DNA from: Zymoseptoria tritici IPO323
Taxonomy: Eukaryota; Ascomycota; Dothideomycetes; Mycosphaerellales; Mycosphaerellaceae
NCBI RefSeq assembly: GCF_000219625.1
Contig: NC_018207.1
Location: 434,001-498,000 of the forward strand
Direction of reading: 5' to 3'
DNA length: 64,000 nt
In this document: one piece after another, positions 43,701-52,248 of the stretch
Layout of the letters: each line of letters begins with the position of its first letter
Numbering within the stretch: position 1 is the first letter of the stretch
Notes under the pieces: generated by a model
Told to the model about the DNA's origin: nothing
Databases searched by the model: none
Seen by the model: the letters and a program-made list of their open reading frames with translations, nothing else
Translations under genes and position numbers: made by a program

Positions 43701-44900
43701 GACCTTTCTAGACTCCCCTAGGCCGTTTAGCGTTAACTCGACGCTAATTAGGCGCCCTTACTAGGCGCGGCGCTTTCCTAGCTTAGCTAAGCGCCGCTAA
43801 TCCTTATTATAGAGGACTTAGCCTACCTAAGTAATAGCGTCTACTTAGGGGGCGTCTCTTTCCCTAAATCCTTCTATAGGTGCTAGTTAGTGTAGTCGCG
43901 GCGGATATGCCCGACCTGTTAGCATCCGTAGCACGTAGCCTTAGAGGGGGCCTTCGGGTTCTGTTCGCTATCGCTAGTCCTTACCTTCTTGCCGTCCGGA
44001 GCAGCAGAGCTGTTGCTAGGGCGCTTCTTCGCCTATTTAGCGGCCCTTTTAGTAGTCTGCCTCTTACAAGCCTCTTGTTTAGAGCCCTCGTTAGCATAGT
44101 AGGCCTTTTTAGCCCTCTCCTCGGCGTCTACTAGGTTTAGTAGGGTAGTAGGGTAGTTCGAGAGGCGGTTGCGAAGAGTCTATAGGAGGGCGCTATAGAA
44201 CCTAAGGATCTTCTTGCTATTGTCCCTTTTATCGAGCTCCTTCTAGAGTGTCTTTAGCTCCTCGAGGAGTTCTTCCGGCGTACGGTTACCTAGGGTAACC
44301 TTTTTCAGCTTCTCGTAGGCCTTCTCGCGCTGTTCGGTCTCTGTGCCTATTAAGTTAAGCATAACCTCCTTTATTATAGACCAGGTTAGCTTAGAATAGT
44401 CGTTAAGGCCGTCGACGTAGCGTTCCTAGTAGTCTTACTAGAGCTTTCCTATATAGTTAGTAGCAAAGTCGACCTTACAGTCTTCGCGTTCGGCGAATCC
44501 TTCGTATCGTCTAAAGGCTCTTTTAAGGGCTCGGACCTAGTCGTCGTAGCTCGCACGCGACTTGCCCTCGAAGACTAGTAGCTCCTTTAACTTAGGGAGG
44601 TTATCCCTCGTCTTAGTATGCTAGTTAGGTTCGGAGAAAAGATAGCGGAGGGTAGCCGTCCTTAGGTTCCCTTCTAGTGTAGGATAGTCTAGTTCGGTAC
44701 AGAGTTCCTTAATCTTCTGCTAAAGGGTTAAGAACTCGAAGGTAGCGCGGGCGACTTCGTTATCGTACTCCTAGGTAGCCTTTTCTTCCGCGGTCTCTCC
44801 CGATCTAGGCTAGTTAAGAAGGTTAACGTCCTACAGCTAACTAGCAGGCGTAGCCGATAGCTCTGTAGAGGAAGCGCTTGCCTATTATCGGGCGGAGGTA
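43700..44900 (-). pseudogene. Gypsy gag with CCHC zinc knuckle (RIP-inactivated)
   Basis: The minus strand near 43933-43890 reads Cys-Tyr-Gly-Cys, four residues, His, four residues and a Tyr that replaces the last Cys (TGC to TAC, a RIP change). This is the CX2CX4HX4C nucleocapsid knuckle. Upstream sequence to about 44900 is charged and helix-like, as in gag. The gag frame differs from the pol frame in the sense of a -1 shift, as in many Ty3/gypsy elements, although an indel cannot be excluded. Boundaries are approximate. Confidence 0.65.
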
Positions 44901-44992
44901 TTAAGAAGGGAATTATCCTAACGACGGGTAACCTTTAGAGCTATATCGGTAGTTTTTAGTATAGTTATACAGTTGTTTTTAATCGAATCGAA

Positions 44993-45321
44993 TGTTAGAA
45001 GCACCTTAAGAGGGAATGTAGGCTTGCACCGAAAACAAATAGTTATAGAATATAACAAGTCGATTCGATAAGGAAGGGAATAGACAAGAGCGTCCCTCGA
45101 GGCTATATACCCGCCCTTCGTATTGCCAAATGCGTCCCTCCGCCTAGACTAGGCACTAGTCGTAGTCTAATGTTTGCTCGGGGGCTATCGTACGCCCGTA
45201 AGGTTCGTCCCTTTACAGGATGTCCTAGTCTAGGCTAGATAAGATAGCACCGGTAATCTGTAGTGCCAGGATAGTCTAGGTTGGGACAGGTAGGGGGCGT
45301 CATCGTAAGGGTGTCCTTACA
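44993..45321 (-). repeat. LTR (5' LTR in pol sense)
   Basis: 329 bp, same length and termini as the copy at 38522-38850; about 19 differences, all transitions. Direct target copy CTACG follows at 45322. Confidence 0.95.
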
Positions 45322-45326
45322 CTACG

Positions 45327-45709
45327 CTACAAACGCTACAAACAAGAAGAAGAAGAAGAAGCAATCCACTCTGCCCTATACGCGCACCTCCTCGAAATCC
45401 GAACCGAAACACTTTAAAGAGCTAGAACAGTTGGTGGAATCTATAACTCTGCGATTAACCTGCGTAGCTATATACGTTTGGAAGCGGTATATAGTTCTAC
45501 AAAGGCATATTAAGGATAAGAGAAGGCAGCGAGTTGGACAGCTGCTTTTGCACTGCTTTTGCACTGCGTTTCGAATTTGTAGCATGCGTGCGTGCGAAGC
45601 GGAAGGATCCGCTGAAAATTCTGTAAAAGCTTGGCACGAAAATTCTGCAGCCCTAGGCTGCAGCACTCGTTTGATTTCCTTTGTTCTGCATTTGTTTAAA
45701 GTCCTTTAG
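45327..45709 (+). other. Non-RIPed open frame, right half, split by the gypsy insertion
   Basis: When the two sides of the gypsy target duplication are joined, an open frame runs from about 38290 through 38521 and on from 45327 to a TAG at 45709, roughly 200 codons without a stop. It contains a Thr run, a Lys run encoded by AAG repeats (about 45340-45361) and KHFKELEQLVESITLRL. Both halves have normal CpA/TpG content, in contrast to the Helitron on one side and the gypsy inside. The frame is also the one used by the Helitron protein. It may be a sequence captured by this Helitron copy. No family is recognised, and expression is doubtful. Confidence 0.45.
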
Positions 45710-46138
45710 CATTGCCTTAGGCACAGGGTTTTCCCCTAAGGTCAAAGAATATAAAAGATTTTAATTGTAAATAGATCTGCTGCCTTGCCTTTAGGGCAAG
45801 GCCGTCCTACATAGTCATAGACTCTAAAAGGACGTAAATGGAAGAAACAAACAAACAAACAAACAAACCGCCGCTATTGCTACTAATTACCGCCGCTATT
45901 ATAACTAATATCGTTAAAAGTTAGAGGAGTTCTCGGCCCTCTAATTAGCCTACCGTTTAATACCGGATTCGGCACTTCTAGCTTCCGTACGAGTCGTTTA
46001 TACAAGTAATAGATATCTACGTATTAGTCTAAGATCTACGCCGTTATCCCTCCGACCCCCCTATTTACTCTCGACTCTTACCTTAATATACTATAACAAC
46101 TTTACCTTCTTTAATTATTCGCGGTAGCTCCGTATATA

Positions 46139-46262
46139 GCTTAGCGGTTAGTACGTTAGCTTAAGGACTACTCCTCCTCTCGTCCGGTTTATTAGCCCTA
46201 GGCGCTTCCCCTTAAGTAAGGGTTGCACTAATAGTCGTAGGTTCGATTCCCTCGTAGGTTAG
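46139..46262 (+). other. tRNA-like A-box and B-box pair in RIPed DNA
   Basis: TAGCTTAGCGGTTAG resembles a pol III A box and GGTTCGATTCC a B box about 85 nt later. The acceptor stem does not pair, so this is not a working tRNA; a tRNA-derived SINE head or a RIPed intron-containing tRNA is possible. Confidence 0.3.
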
Positions 46263-46604
46263 AATCCTTTATAACACTTATAGTTATTGTCTCGTACTAA
46301 TACGGGGTAGATACTAGCCTTAAACTATATACTAAATTCCTACTTATAAGCTATGCATTCGCTTTAGTAGGCGCCGTAAGGCTTTAACCGTTCTAGACGG
46401 ATATCCTATATTAGATTAGATAAATTGTTAACTAGAAGCTACACTTTATCTTCGGAAACGTTGTAGTTAAAAGGAAAAGGGTCTCTATCGAGTTTAGCTA
46501 CTCCGCTACTTAATGCTATAGTCCCCGTTTAGGCTAGCTTCGGCTGTCGGAAGGGAGATATCCTCGGTTAGAGGCATTCTCCTTTTGCTCTAACTTCTCT
46601 TTTA

Positions 46605-46664
46605 AAAACTACTAAGTCTAAAACTACTAAGTCTAAAACTACTAAGTCTAAAACTACTAAGTCT
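46605..46664 (+). repeat. Four tandem copies of a 15-bp unit encoding KTTKS
   Basis: Exactly four AAAACTACTAAGTCT units. In one frame each encodes Lys-Thr-Thr-Lys-Ser, and a degenerate fifth-type unit (KTAKS) follows after a short gap. Confidence 0.9.
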
Positions 46665-46826
46665 AGCTCTTAAAAAACCGCTAAGTCTATTTCCTTTTGC
46701 TCTACTACCGCTAGCGCTAAAGCTATTCCCTTGCAAATTACTAAGTCCTTTAAATCTAAGCTCTTTAAATCGTCTAAGGTAGTCGAATTCGTAAAGGCGA
46801 AGTAGTATAGTAGCGCGGAGGTGCTA

Positions 46827-46846
46827 TTAAGCGCTTTTGCGCTTAA
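46827..46846. other. Perfect hairpin at the right edge of the RIPed region
   Basis: TTAAGCGC, loop TTTT, GCGCTTAA, located about 14 nt before RIPed composition ends. Helitrons have a hairpin near their 3' end, but the expected CTRR terminus is not present here. Confidence 0.5.
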
Positions 46847-46860
46847 AACGAGTAAATAGT

Positions 46861-47780
46861 AAAGGAAGTGAGGTCAAGGATTAAGTTTGGTCACGTGGAT
46901 GCTAATAAGTCAGCGAAATTAGCAGCCTTCGCTTGCTCAACTCCGGCCGGACCGCCGAAGTACTATTTTAATACTCCACTCTCGCCCTCTATTCTCCCTC
47001 TAGCCCCCAGCAAAGCTTCGCTATCAACGTCACTCCACGTTGTTCCTCGTCACTCAGGCTCTCATCCCAGCCATTGCGCTCAAAGGCGATGGAAGAGGCA
47101 TCACCGCTGTCGGCATCACCTGGAAGAGACTGCACCTCGCCATCTTTCAGCACCTTGCATATGACAATGCCATCCCGCTCGGGTAACCTGTTTGGATGCA
47201 GTACCTTAGGTCTCGCACATCGGTGTCTGCAAGAGCGCTTGAAGGCGTTCTCGGGTCTGCTGCGGTCACCACCATCTTCAGCAACCAGTTGAGTAGGCGC
47301 GGCATCTGTCCAGGCAGGGCTTCCCTCACCCTTGTTGTGATGTCTTTCCCGATCGACGTTGCAGCGTACCTCGTTCTCAGGACCGCTGGCCGACCGTATT
47401 TCTTGAGAGTCATATAGTAAGTTTGCGAAGCCGTGGCCGTTAGAAGGTTCACTGTAGTTCCCATTCCCAGCGCCAGGCTGGTTCATCGAAGATGTCGAAA
47501 CCAGGCTGCGGAGACAGAGGGAGACACGGCCTGCGAGAGATCAATCCTAAAATTGTATGGACTTGTTCATGGTGGACGACAAAAGCATCCCGTTCGAAGC
47601 CATAGCATTAGCCGAGTCTTCAATCGAGGAGGGCGAGTCGGCACGATGCACGGAAAAGTCTGATGCCACTTGAGGCCACGGGCAATAGGGTGGCCTGGCT
47701 GATAGAATCGGCACTGATCTTCGACGTGCTGAGTGCAAACATATCTGTCTACTATCAATAACGCTGTCGCCATTGTAAGG
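46861..47780. other. Non-RIPed region without a supported gene
   Basis: Composition is normal. Overlapping open frames on both strands (for example minus 47486-46989 and 47464-47147, plus 47196-47417) cannot be told apart by eye, and none shows a domain. A degenerate gene may be present. Confidence 0.35.
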
Positions 47781-47790
47781 ATATATAATT
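47781..47790 (+). promoter_or_regulatory. TATA-like element of the variant 5S gene
   Basis: ATATATAATT lies at about -30 to -21 from the 5S start. Fungal 5S genes, as shown in Neurospora, use a TATA element at this distance in addition to internal signals. Confidence 0.65.
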
Positions 47791-47810
47791 GCAAAGTTTT
47801 GTTGTCCAGC

Positions 47811-47928
47811 ACATACGACCACAGATAGATGAAAAATCAGCTTCCCGTCCGATCAGCCATGATAATCATCTAATCGCTACACTAGTACTCAAGTTGGTGA
47901 CAATTGGGGAATCCGTAGTGTTGTATGT
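47811..47928 (+). rRNA. Diverged 5S rRNA gene (118 nt) with intact secondary structure
   Basis: Begins ACATACGACC and ends GTTGTATGT; these pair as a nine-pair helix I. By hand-folding (RNA numbering): helix II pairs 14-21 with 57-65, eight pairs with A63 bulged. Helix III pairs 30-32 with 45-47, with an A29/C48 mismatch. Helix IV pairs 78-86 with 91-98, with G83 bulged and a GUGA loop. Helix V pairs 66-70 with 105-109. The loop C core CCCGUCCG and the loop E strands UAGUA and GAAUC are the fungal consensus. Helices II, IV and V differ from the usual fungal sequence on both strands yet still pair, so selection on structure is implied. A T-run terminator follows and a TATA-like element precedes. 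It could be an expressed minor 5S type or a recently silenced one. Confidence 0.85.
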
Positions 47929-47931
47929 TTT
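47928..47931 (+). terminator. RNA polymerase III terminator of the 5S gene
   Basis: TTTT starts at the last 5S nucleotide; a back-up TTTTT lies at 47936-47940. Confidence 0.75.
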
Positions 47932-48145
47932 GACCTTTTTGCCCCACCTCAAATTTTTGTTTGGTACGCTTTTGGAGACGGACCCATGTTGGACATTCTG
48001 GCAAAACCGCAGTGAAGACCGATCGCTTCGAAGATGAAGAAGCAACGTCGACAGTACGAACATCGAACGCAGATGGTTCCAAAGTAGAGTCTCGAGCAGA
48101 CCACCTCAATGAGTCTGTTGCCCCGTAGCTCCTGAGCGCCGGATC

Positions 48146-50245
48146 CTACTCATAAACACCCGCCTCGAACTTCTCCGTATCCCAAAACCTCGCCCTCACG
48201 CGATTTTGGCCAAACTCCATATCTCCCATGCCCTTCACCGCCCTCAACGCACTCAGCTGACTCGTGAACTTGACAAACACCTCATCCTTCCCACCCAATT
48301 GCGGCCGCCAAATGAACACCCTCTCCACCTTGCCATAACTCGCAACCTCATCTCCAATCTCCTGCAACAGATCATTCTCGCTGATCTCGTAGTCAACGTC
48401 CAGTCCATCCAGCATACCCTCCAACTTGACCACCTCTGACATGTCCGCGTCTCGATCCTGATCCGCCGCGGCTTTCTCTGCAGCGACGGTGGCCACCGAC
48501 TTTTTGCCCGGAATGATCTTCACGGTCTTGGCGCTACCAATACCTTCGTTCTTGCCTTGCTTAGAGTTCTTGAAGAGGATGGCAGTGCTCATTCCATCCT
48601 CCCCAGCGCCCAGACCTTTGCCTTCTTCCCACCCATACTTACGCAGCTGGCGCTCGGCGAAACCGACTTGCCCTGGTTTATTAGACTTGAAGGCATGTCG
48701 GTCGTAGGACTCCTGCAGCGGATCTTTGGGTTTCTTCTCTTGGGGTGGTTTGGGTGCTGATGCCGCGGCGCCGGTTTTGGCGAAGTACTCGGGGTTGTAC
48801 GTTGGTGCTCCCACGATTGTGGTGGACACAGGAGAAGGAGTGTCGACTGGAGCTCCACTGCCGAGCATTGGTCTCGCGGCCAGATCATCTTCCATGTCCT
48901 CGTCAGGCCGCTTAAGCACTGCTTGGACATCGTCGAGATCTTGCTGAGTGAAATTTTGGAATTCCACCGGTGCTTCCTCATGCCGTATTGTAGGCACCAT
49001 TGCTTCTGGTTCTCTGCTCTGTTGCTCAGCTCTAGCTGCCGCATCCGCGGCTTCCCTTGCAGCCTTCTGAGCGGCAATTTGAACCTTCAGTTGCGCCAAC
49101 TTCTCCGTGACCTTAGCACGCTTCTCCTCGTCCTCCGCCGATAGAAGCTTCGGCGTTGGTTTCTGGACTGGCTCAGGTGGCGGCGGAGGTGGTTCGATAC
49201 GCGTGACAGGCGGAGAGGGAGCGACCGGCATGCCGCTCAACGCGACTCTTCTAGCATAGGCTTCTTCGGCGGTCTCTTCTCGGGGAACCTCCATGGGCGG
49301 AGCATAAGTCGGCGCATTGTCGTGATTATTCGTGAAGCGGACAGGACTGGGCGACCTCGATGGCACTTGTCGGGCGTATGCAGCGGAGGATTCGTACTCG
49401 GTAGGCGGAGCGAACATCCGGTTGGCTTGCGGCGGTGCATCGACGGATCGACCTGAAGGCGTAAGTTCGAGCTCATATGCCATGCGCGAGGAAGACGTAC
49501 CACGATCCGCACTCGAAGTTTGCCGCTCTTCTCTCAAGGGGCTCTTCGGTGGCAGACCACGGAGTTTCCTCTCCCTTCTCTCCGCATTGTACAGTCGCCT
49601 CTTCCACGCCTCCTTCAAATCAAGCGCCTCATCGGACTTTGCGTACTGCACAAAGTTGACTGGCCGGCTCGGATCGTAAATCTCTCCGAAGTCCTCATAT
49701 GTCTGCTTGTTCTTGGGCTGCTTCTTCTTCTGAGGCCACTGCTTTTGCTTCTTGTTCTTCTTGCTCGGGAGTCCACGCCAGTCTTTCTCATAGTAGTGAT
49801 ACTCCTCATCTTCGTTGGCGAGCCAGTCGTCGAAGCCACGTTTTTGCGAGTTGCCTTGGGGTTGCTGCGGAGTACTCGACATGTGTCCGCCATCGGATGA
49901 AGTCAGAGGTTGCGGTGCGGCGATATTACCCACCGAGGGACTGCTGGAGGCCCATTTAGGTATGTTGGCGAAATTGGGCTTGGGCCGGGCCTTTTGTGGG
50001 TTGTTGATTGGTTTTCTCCCCAGAGAGGTCGGCTTGAACAGAAGAGCGGCTTTATGAGGTACGTGAGTAACGCCGTCACAAATGGAGATGATCTTTCATG
50101 ATGGCACGATACCGTCTTTCTTCTTTTGCGCTTCTTTGGCTGCCACTGCTGCATCGTCCCGGGCTTTGATCTCCGCGCGAGACTCGTCGCTGATCTTATC
50201 TTCGTACAAGGACAGCCGACCCCTCTTGGGCGGTGGTGCTGCCAT
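48146..50245 (-). CDS. SPF45/RBM17-type splicing factor (G-patch and RRM), 2 exons, 678 aa
   Basis: Predicted second-step or alternative splicing factor. Exons: 50245-50113 and 50049-48146 (2037 nt); the 63-nt intron is GTATCG...AAAG. Starting at the ATG for MAAPPPKRGRLSLYEDKI gives the N-terminal block typical of the family and continues through KAALLFKPTSLGRKPINN into the second exon. A central Pro/Glu-rich part has basic-charged stretches and a coiled coil (about residues 330-370). The G-patch is AERQLRKYGWEEGKGLGAG. The C-terminal RRM of UHM type includes DEVASYGKVERVFIW, EVFVKFTSQLSALRAVKGM and RVRARFWD. The second exon alone lacks a proper ATG, which supports the two-exon model. It is longer than human SPF45 (401 aa) through the low-complexity middle. 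Confidence 0.9.
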
Positions 50246-50785
50246 GCTGGTCGCGGCGAGGATCGGGAACCTGGCGTATGTTAGTCTCCAGCAGGACCTC
50301 TCGCGAATGTCGAAGCGCTCGAGGACGTCCAAGTCTGGCAAAGGCGTGGCGCAGTGAAAAATGGCGTCGTCGTGGAGTGAATCCGAAGCTCGAATGCATG
50401 GTCAGGGATCCGCGTTCGTGGCGCGCTAGTGGCCGGGACCGCGAAGCTTAAATCGGTCGCTTGTGTTCTTTTGAGGATGCCCCTTTCGTTCGAATCACAT
50501 ACAGTATCTAACTGCAACATCATGCAAGAACGAAGAAGACATAAGTACAGTCCTGACTTAGCTCACAGCAAGGATGAATAGCTACATTTCGACGCAGAGG
50601 AAGAGGAAGAGATTCATGCAATGCGCCAAGAGTTTGCGCCTTCTATTCCATAGGCTTCTCGTCTTCTGTCAGTCATTATGTATGGATTGGGGATGTCCGG
50701 TGTGTCTGACGGTTGACGAAATCCAGCCAGGTCGTGTGAGTTCATGCCAATTGCACTTCACAAATGTGTTCCAGTGCCCAACTCC
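50246..50785. other. Intergenic space
   Basis: 540 bp upstream of the SPF45-type gene and downstream of the mannosyltransferase gene. No feature beyond probable promoter and transcript end. Confidence 0.45.
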
Positions 50786-52248
50786 TTATGCATTACCCGG
50801 CTTCTCATCAGTATCAATATGCCACACCACGTAATTCGGCAGTCCATATACGCCGTAGCCCGCGCGTCTGGCCATTTTCGCGAAGCCTTCTGTTTCGGCT
50901 TGGTTTTCAAAGGCGTAGCAGGGGAAGTTGATGCCTAGGAATCATGGTCAGACTTGACACAGATCGGCATCGAGAAGTCGCAAGGAACATACCAGCTCGG
51001 TGTACATCCGCCTTGACGATGATGTTCACACCGCCAATGCCGTCGAGCGGGATCTCAATATCTTTGTTGTCTCGCCAGTCGCCCATGCGTGCCATGTATT
51101 TCCGACCAGTGGCGTACTCCTTGTAGCCTGCTGGTTGTTAGCCATTGGTCTCATCCCGTACTTGCGGCTGTTCCAACGCACCCTCTGCCAGTACAACGTC
51201 CTTGTCCAGACTCGCTGCGAGCTTTCGGCCTTGGTCAGACTCTTGCCATGAGTTGTAGTCGAAGCGTCCTTCAATGTCGACACCATCCTTGTAGCGGTGG
51301 AACCAAACATCTGTACCCAGTCAGCCTGTACTTCTCATCTGTTCAGTGCTCCTGATCCAAACATACTCGGCACTAGAACGTCCCGATCATGAGCGACAAA
51401 GTCCTCAATGATCTTGCTCGGACTATCCTTGATATCCACATCTCTCCAGTACACCCAGCTGTGCTCGGGCTTCAATGCCGTCGAAAGCAGGTAATTCCTC
51501 GCTTTACCCATGGCTTTCCTTCTCGGTCCTTGTGCCGCAAATCCATGCCTGTCTTCCACATCTTGTCCCACTGTCACTCCAAAGTCTTTCTCCACGATCA
51601 TCGCGCTGCGGAAGGAGTTGCTGTCCTGTGGAGATTGGATGCGATCCAGCTCCATGGCCAGGACTGCAACTGTATCGTCTGTGCTGTCTCCCACGAGGAA
51701 TGCTAGATCAATGAGGCGGTGAGGATATGTGAGTTGCGTGAGGAGGTCGAAGTGCTGCTCGATGTATGGTGCGGCGTTCCGTAGAGGGGTGAGGATGAGG
51801 ACTCGCTCTTCGTTGGCGAGTGCCTTTGGTGTTGAGACGATCGGGTTGAGGTCGACTCGTTGGATTGTCGAACTGTTGACCTCGATCGGTTCGTGGTGGT
51901 TGAAAATCACTGGCGTCTGTTGATGTCCTGCCCACATTGCCTGCTCATTCGCTGTCATTTGCATCGGTGACTTGGCTGGACCGAAGCAGTAAAACCTGCG
52001 ATAGCAACATCCTGTCAGTTGACAATGTTATCAATATCCCGATGCCGTCGTCTCTTTCCACGAGTAGTGCAAAGGGCACAGCACAGATATCCTCACCTTT
52101 GCCAATCGCTCGCACTCCCCCTCACACCATTCCATATTATCAAAGCAATCCCCGCAAGGCCAACGAACAACAGAAATCTCGTGCGCGTAAGAAATGTCCA
52201 GACAGCTCGCGTCGGTGGCAGTCTTGCGCGCGCGCTCTTCCATGTCAT
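50786..52248 (-). CDS. Anp1/Mnn9/Van1-family mannan polymerase subunit, 5 exons, 397 aa
   Basis: Golgi alpha-1,6-mannosyltransferase subunit that extends the N-glycan outer chain for cell-wall mannan. Exons: 52248-52097, 51995-51367, 51310-51182, 51127-50993, 50934-50786 (1194 nt); all introns are GT-AG. A cytosolic N-terminus is followed by a signal-anchor (FLLFVGLAGIALIIWNGV). Family motifs are ILTPLRNAAPYI, LTYPHRLIDLAFLVGDS, AQGPRRKAMGKARNYLL, HSWVYWRDVDI (the DxD-type site), VLVPNVW formed across a splice junction, LDGIGGVNIIVKADVHRAG and AETEGFAKMARRAGYGVYGLPNYVVWHI. The Arg-His-Gly and Val-Pro-Asn-Val-Trp blocks look most like Anp1. An upstream in-frame ATG at 52284 would add 12 residues. 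Confidence 0.9.

Larger units (their letters stand above)
38522..45321 (-). mobile_element. Complete Ty3/gypsy chromovirus-type LTR retrotransposon, 6.8 kb, RIPed
   Basis: Two 329-bp LTRs (TGTAAGG...TCTAACA on the minus strand) flank it. The 5-bp target duplication CTACG is perfect (38517-38521 and 45322-45326). Pol runs on the minus strand as RT, RNase H, integrase and chromodomain. A purine-rich tract adjoins the downstream LTR. Pol contains TAG stops typical of RIP. The two LTRs differ at about 19 sites, all transitions. Between the chromodomain and the downstream LTR lies an extra 1.3 kb with a spliced gene on the opposite strand, listed separately. Despite complete structure the copy is dead. 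Confidence 0.95.
45860..46860. mobile_element. Second RIPed segment, probably the right part of the Helitron or another dead element
   Basis: CpA/TpG depletion resumes after an (AAAC)n repeat (about 45847-45867) and ends sharply near 46860. The segment contains a Lys/Ser-rich broken frame, a four-copy 15-bp repeat, tRNA-like boxes and a terminal hairpin. Its relation to the Helitron is inferred from position and equal RIP intensity only. Confidence 0.5.

Noticed and set aside
44950..44992. Primer-binding site next to the 5' LTR of the gypsy element
   Set aside because: The sequence after the LTR did not match a tRNA 3' end I could name, and RIP may have altered it; self-priming could not be tested by eye.
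46989..47486. 165-codon minus-strand open frame, with competing frames at 47147-47464 (minus) and 47196-47417 (plus)
   Set aside because: Frames contradict one another and none shows a recognisable domain or splice signals.
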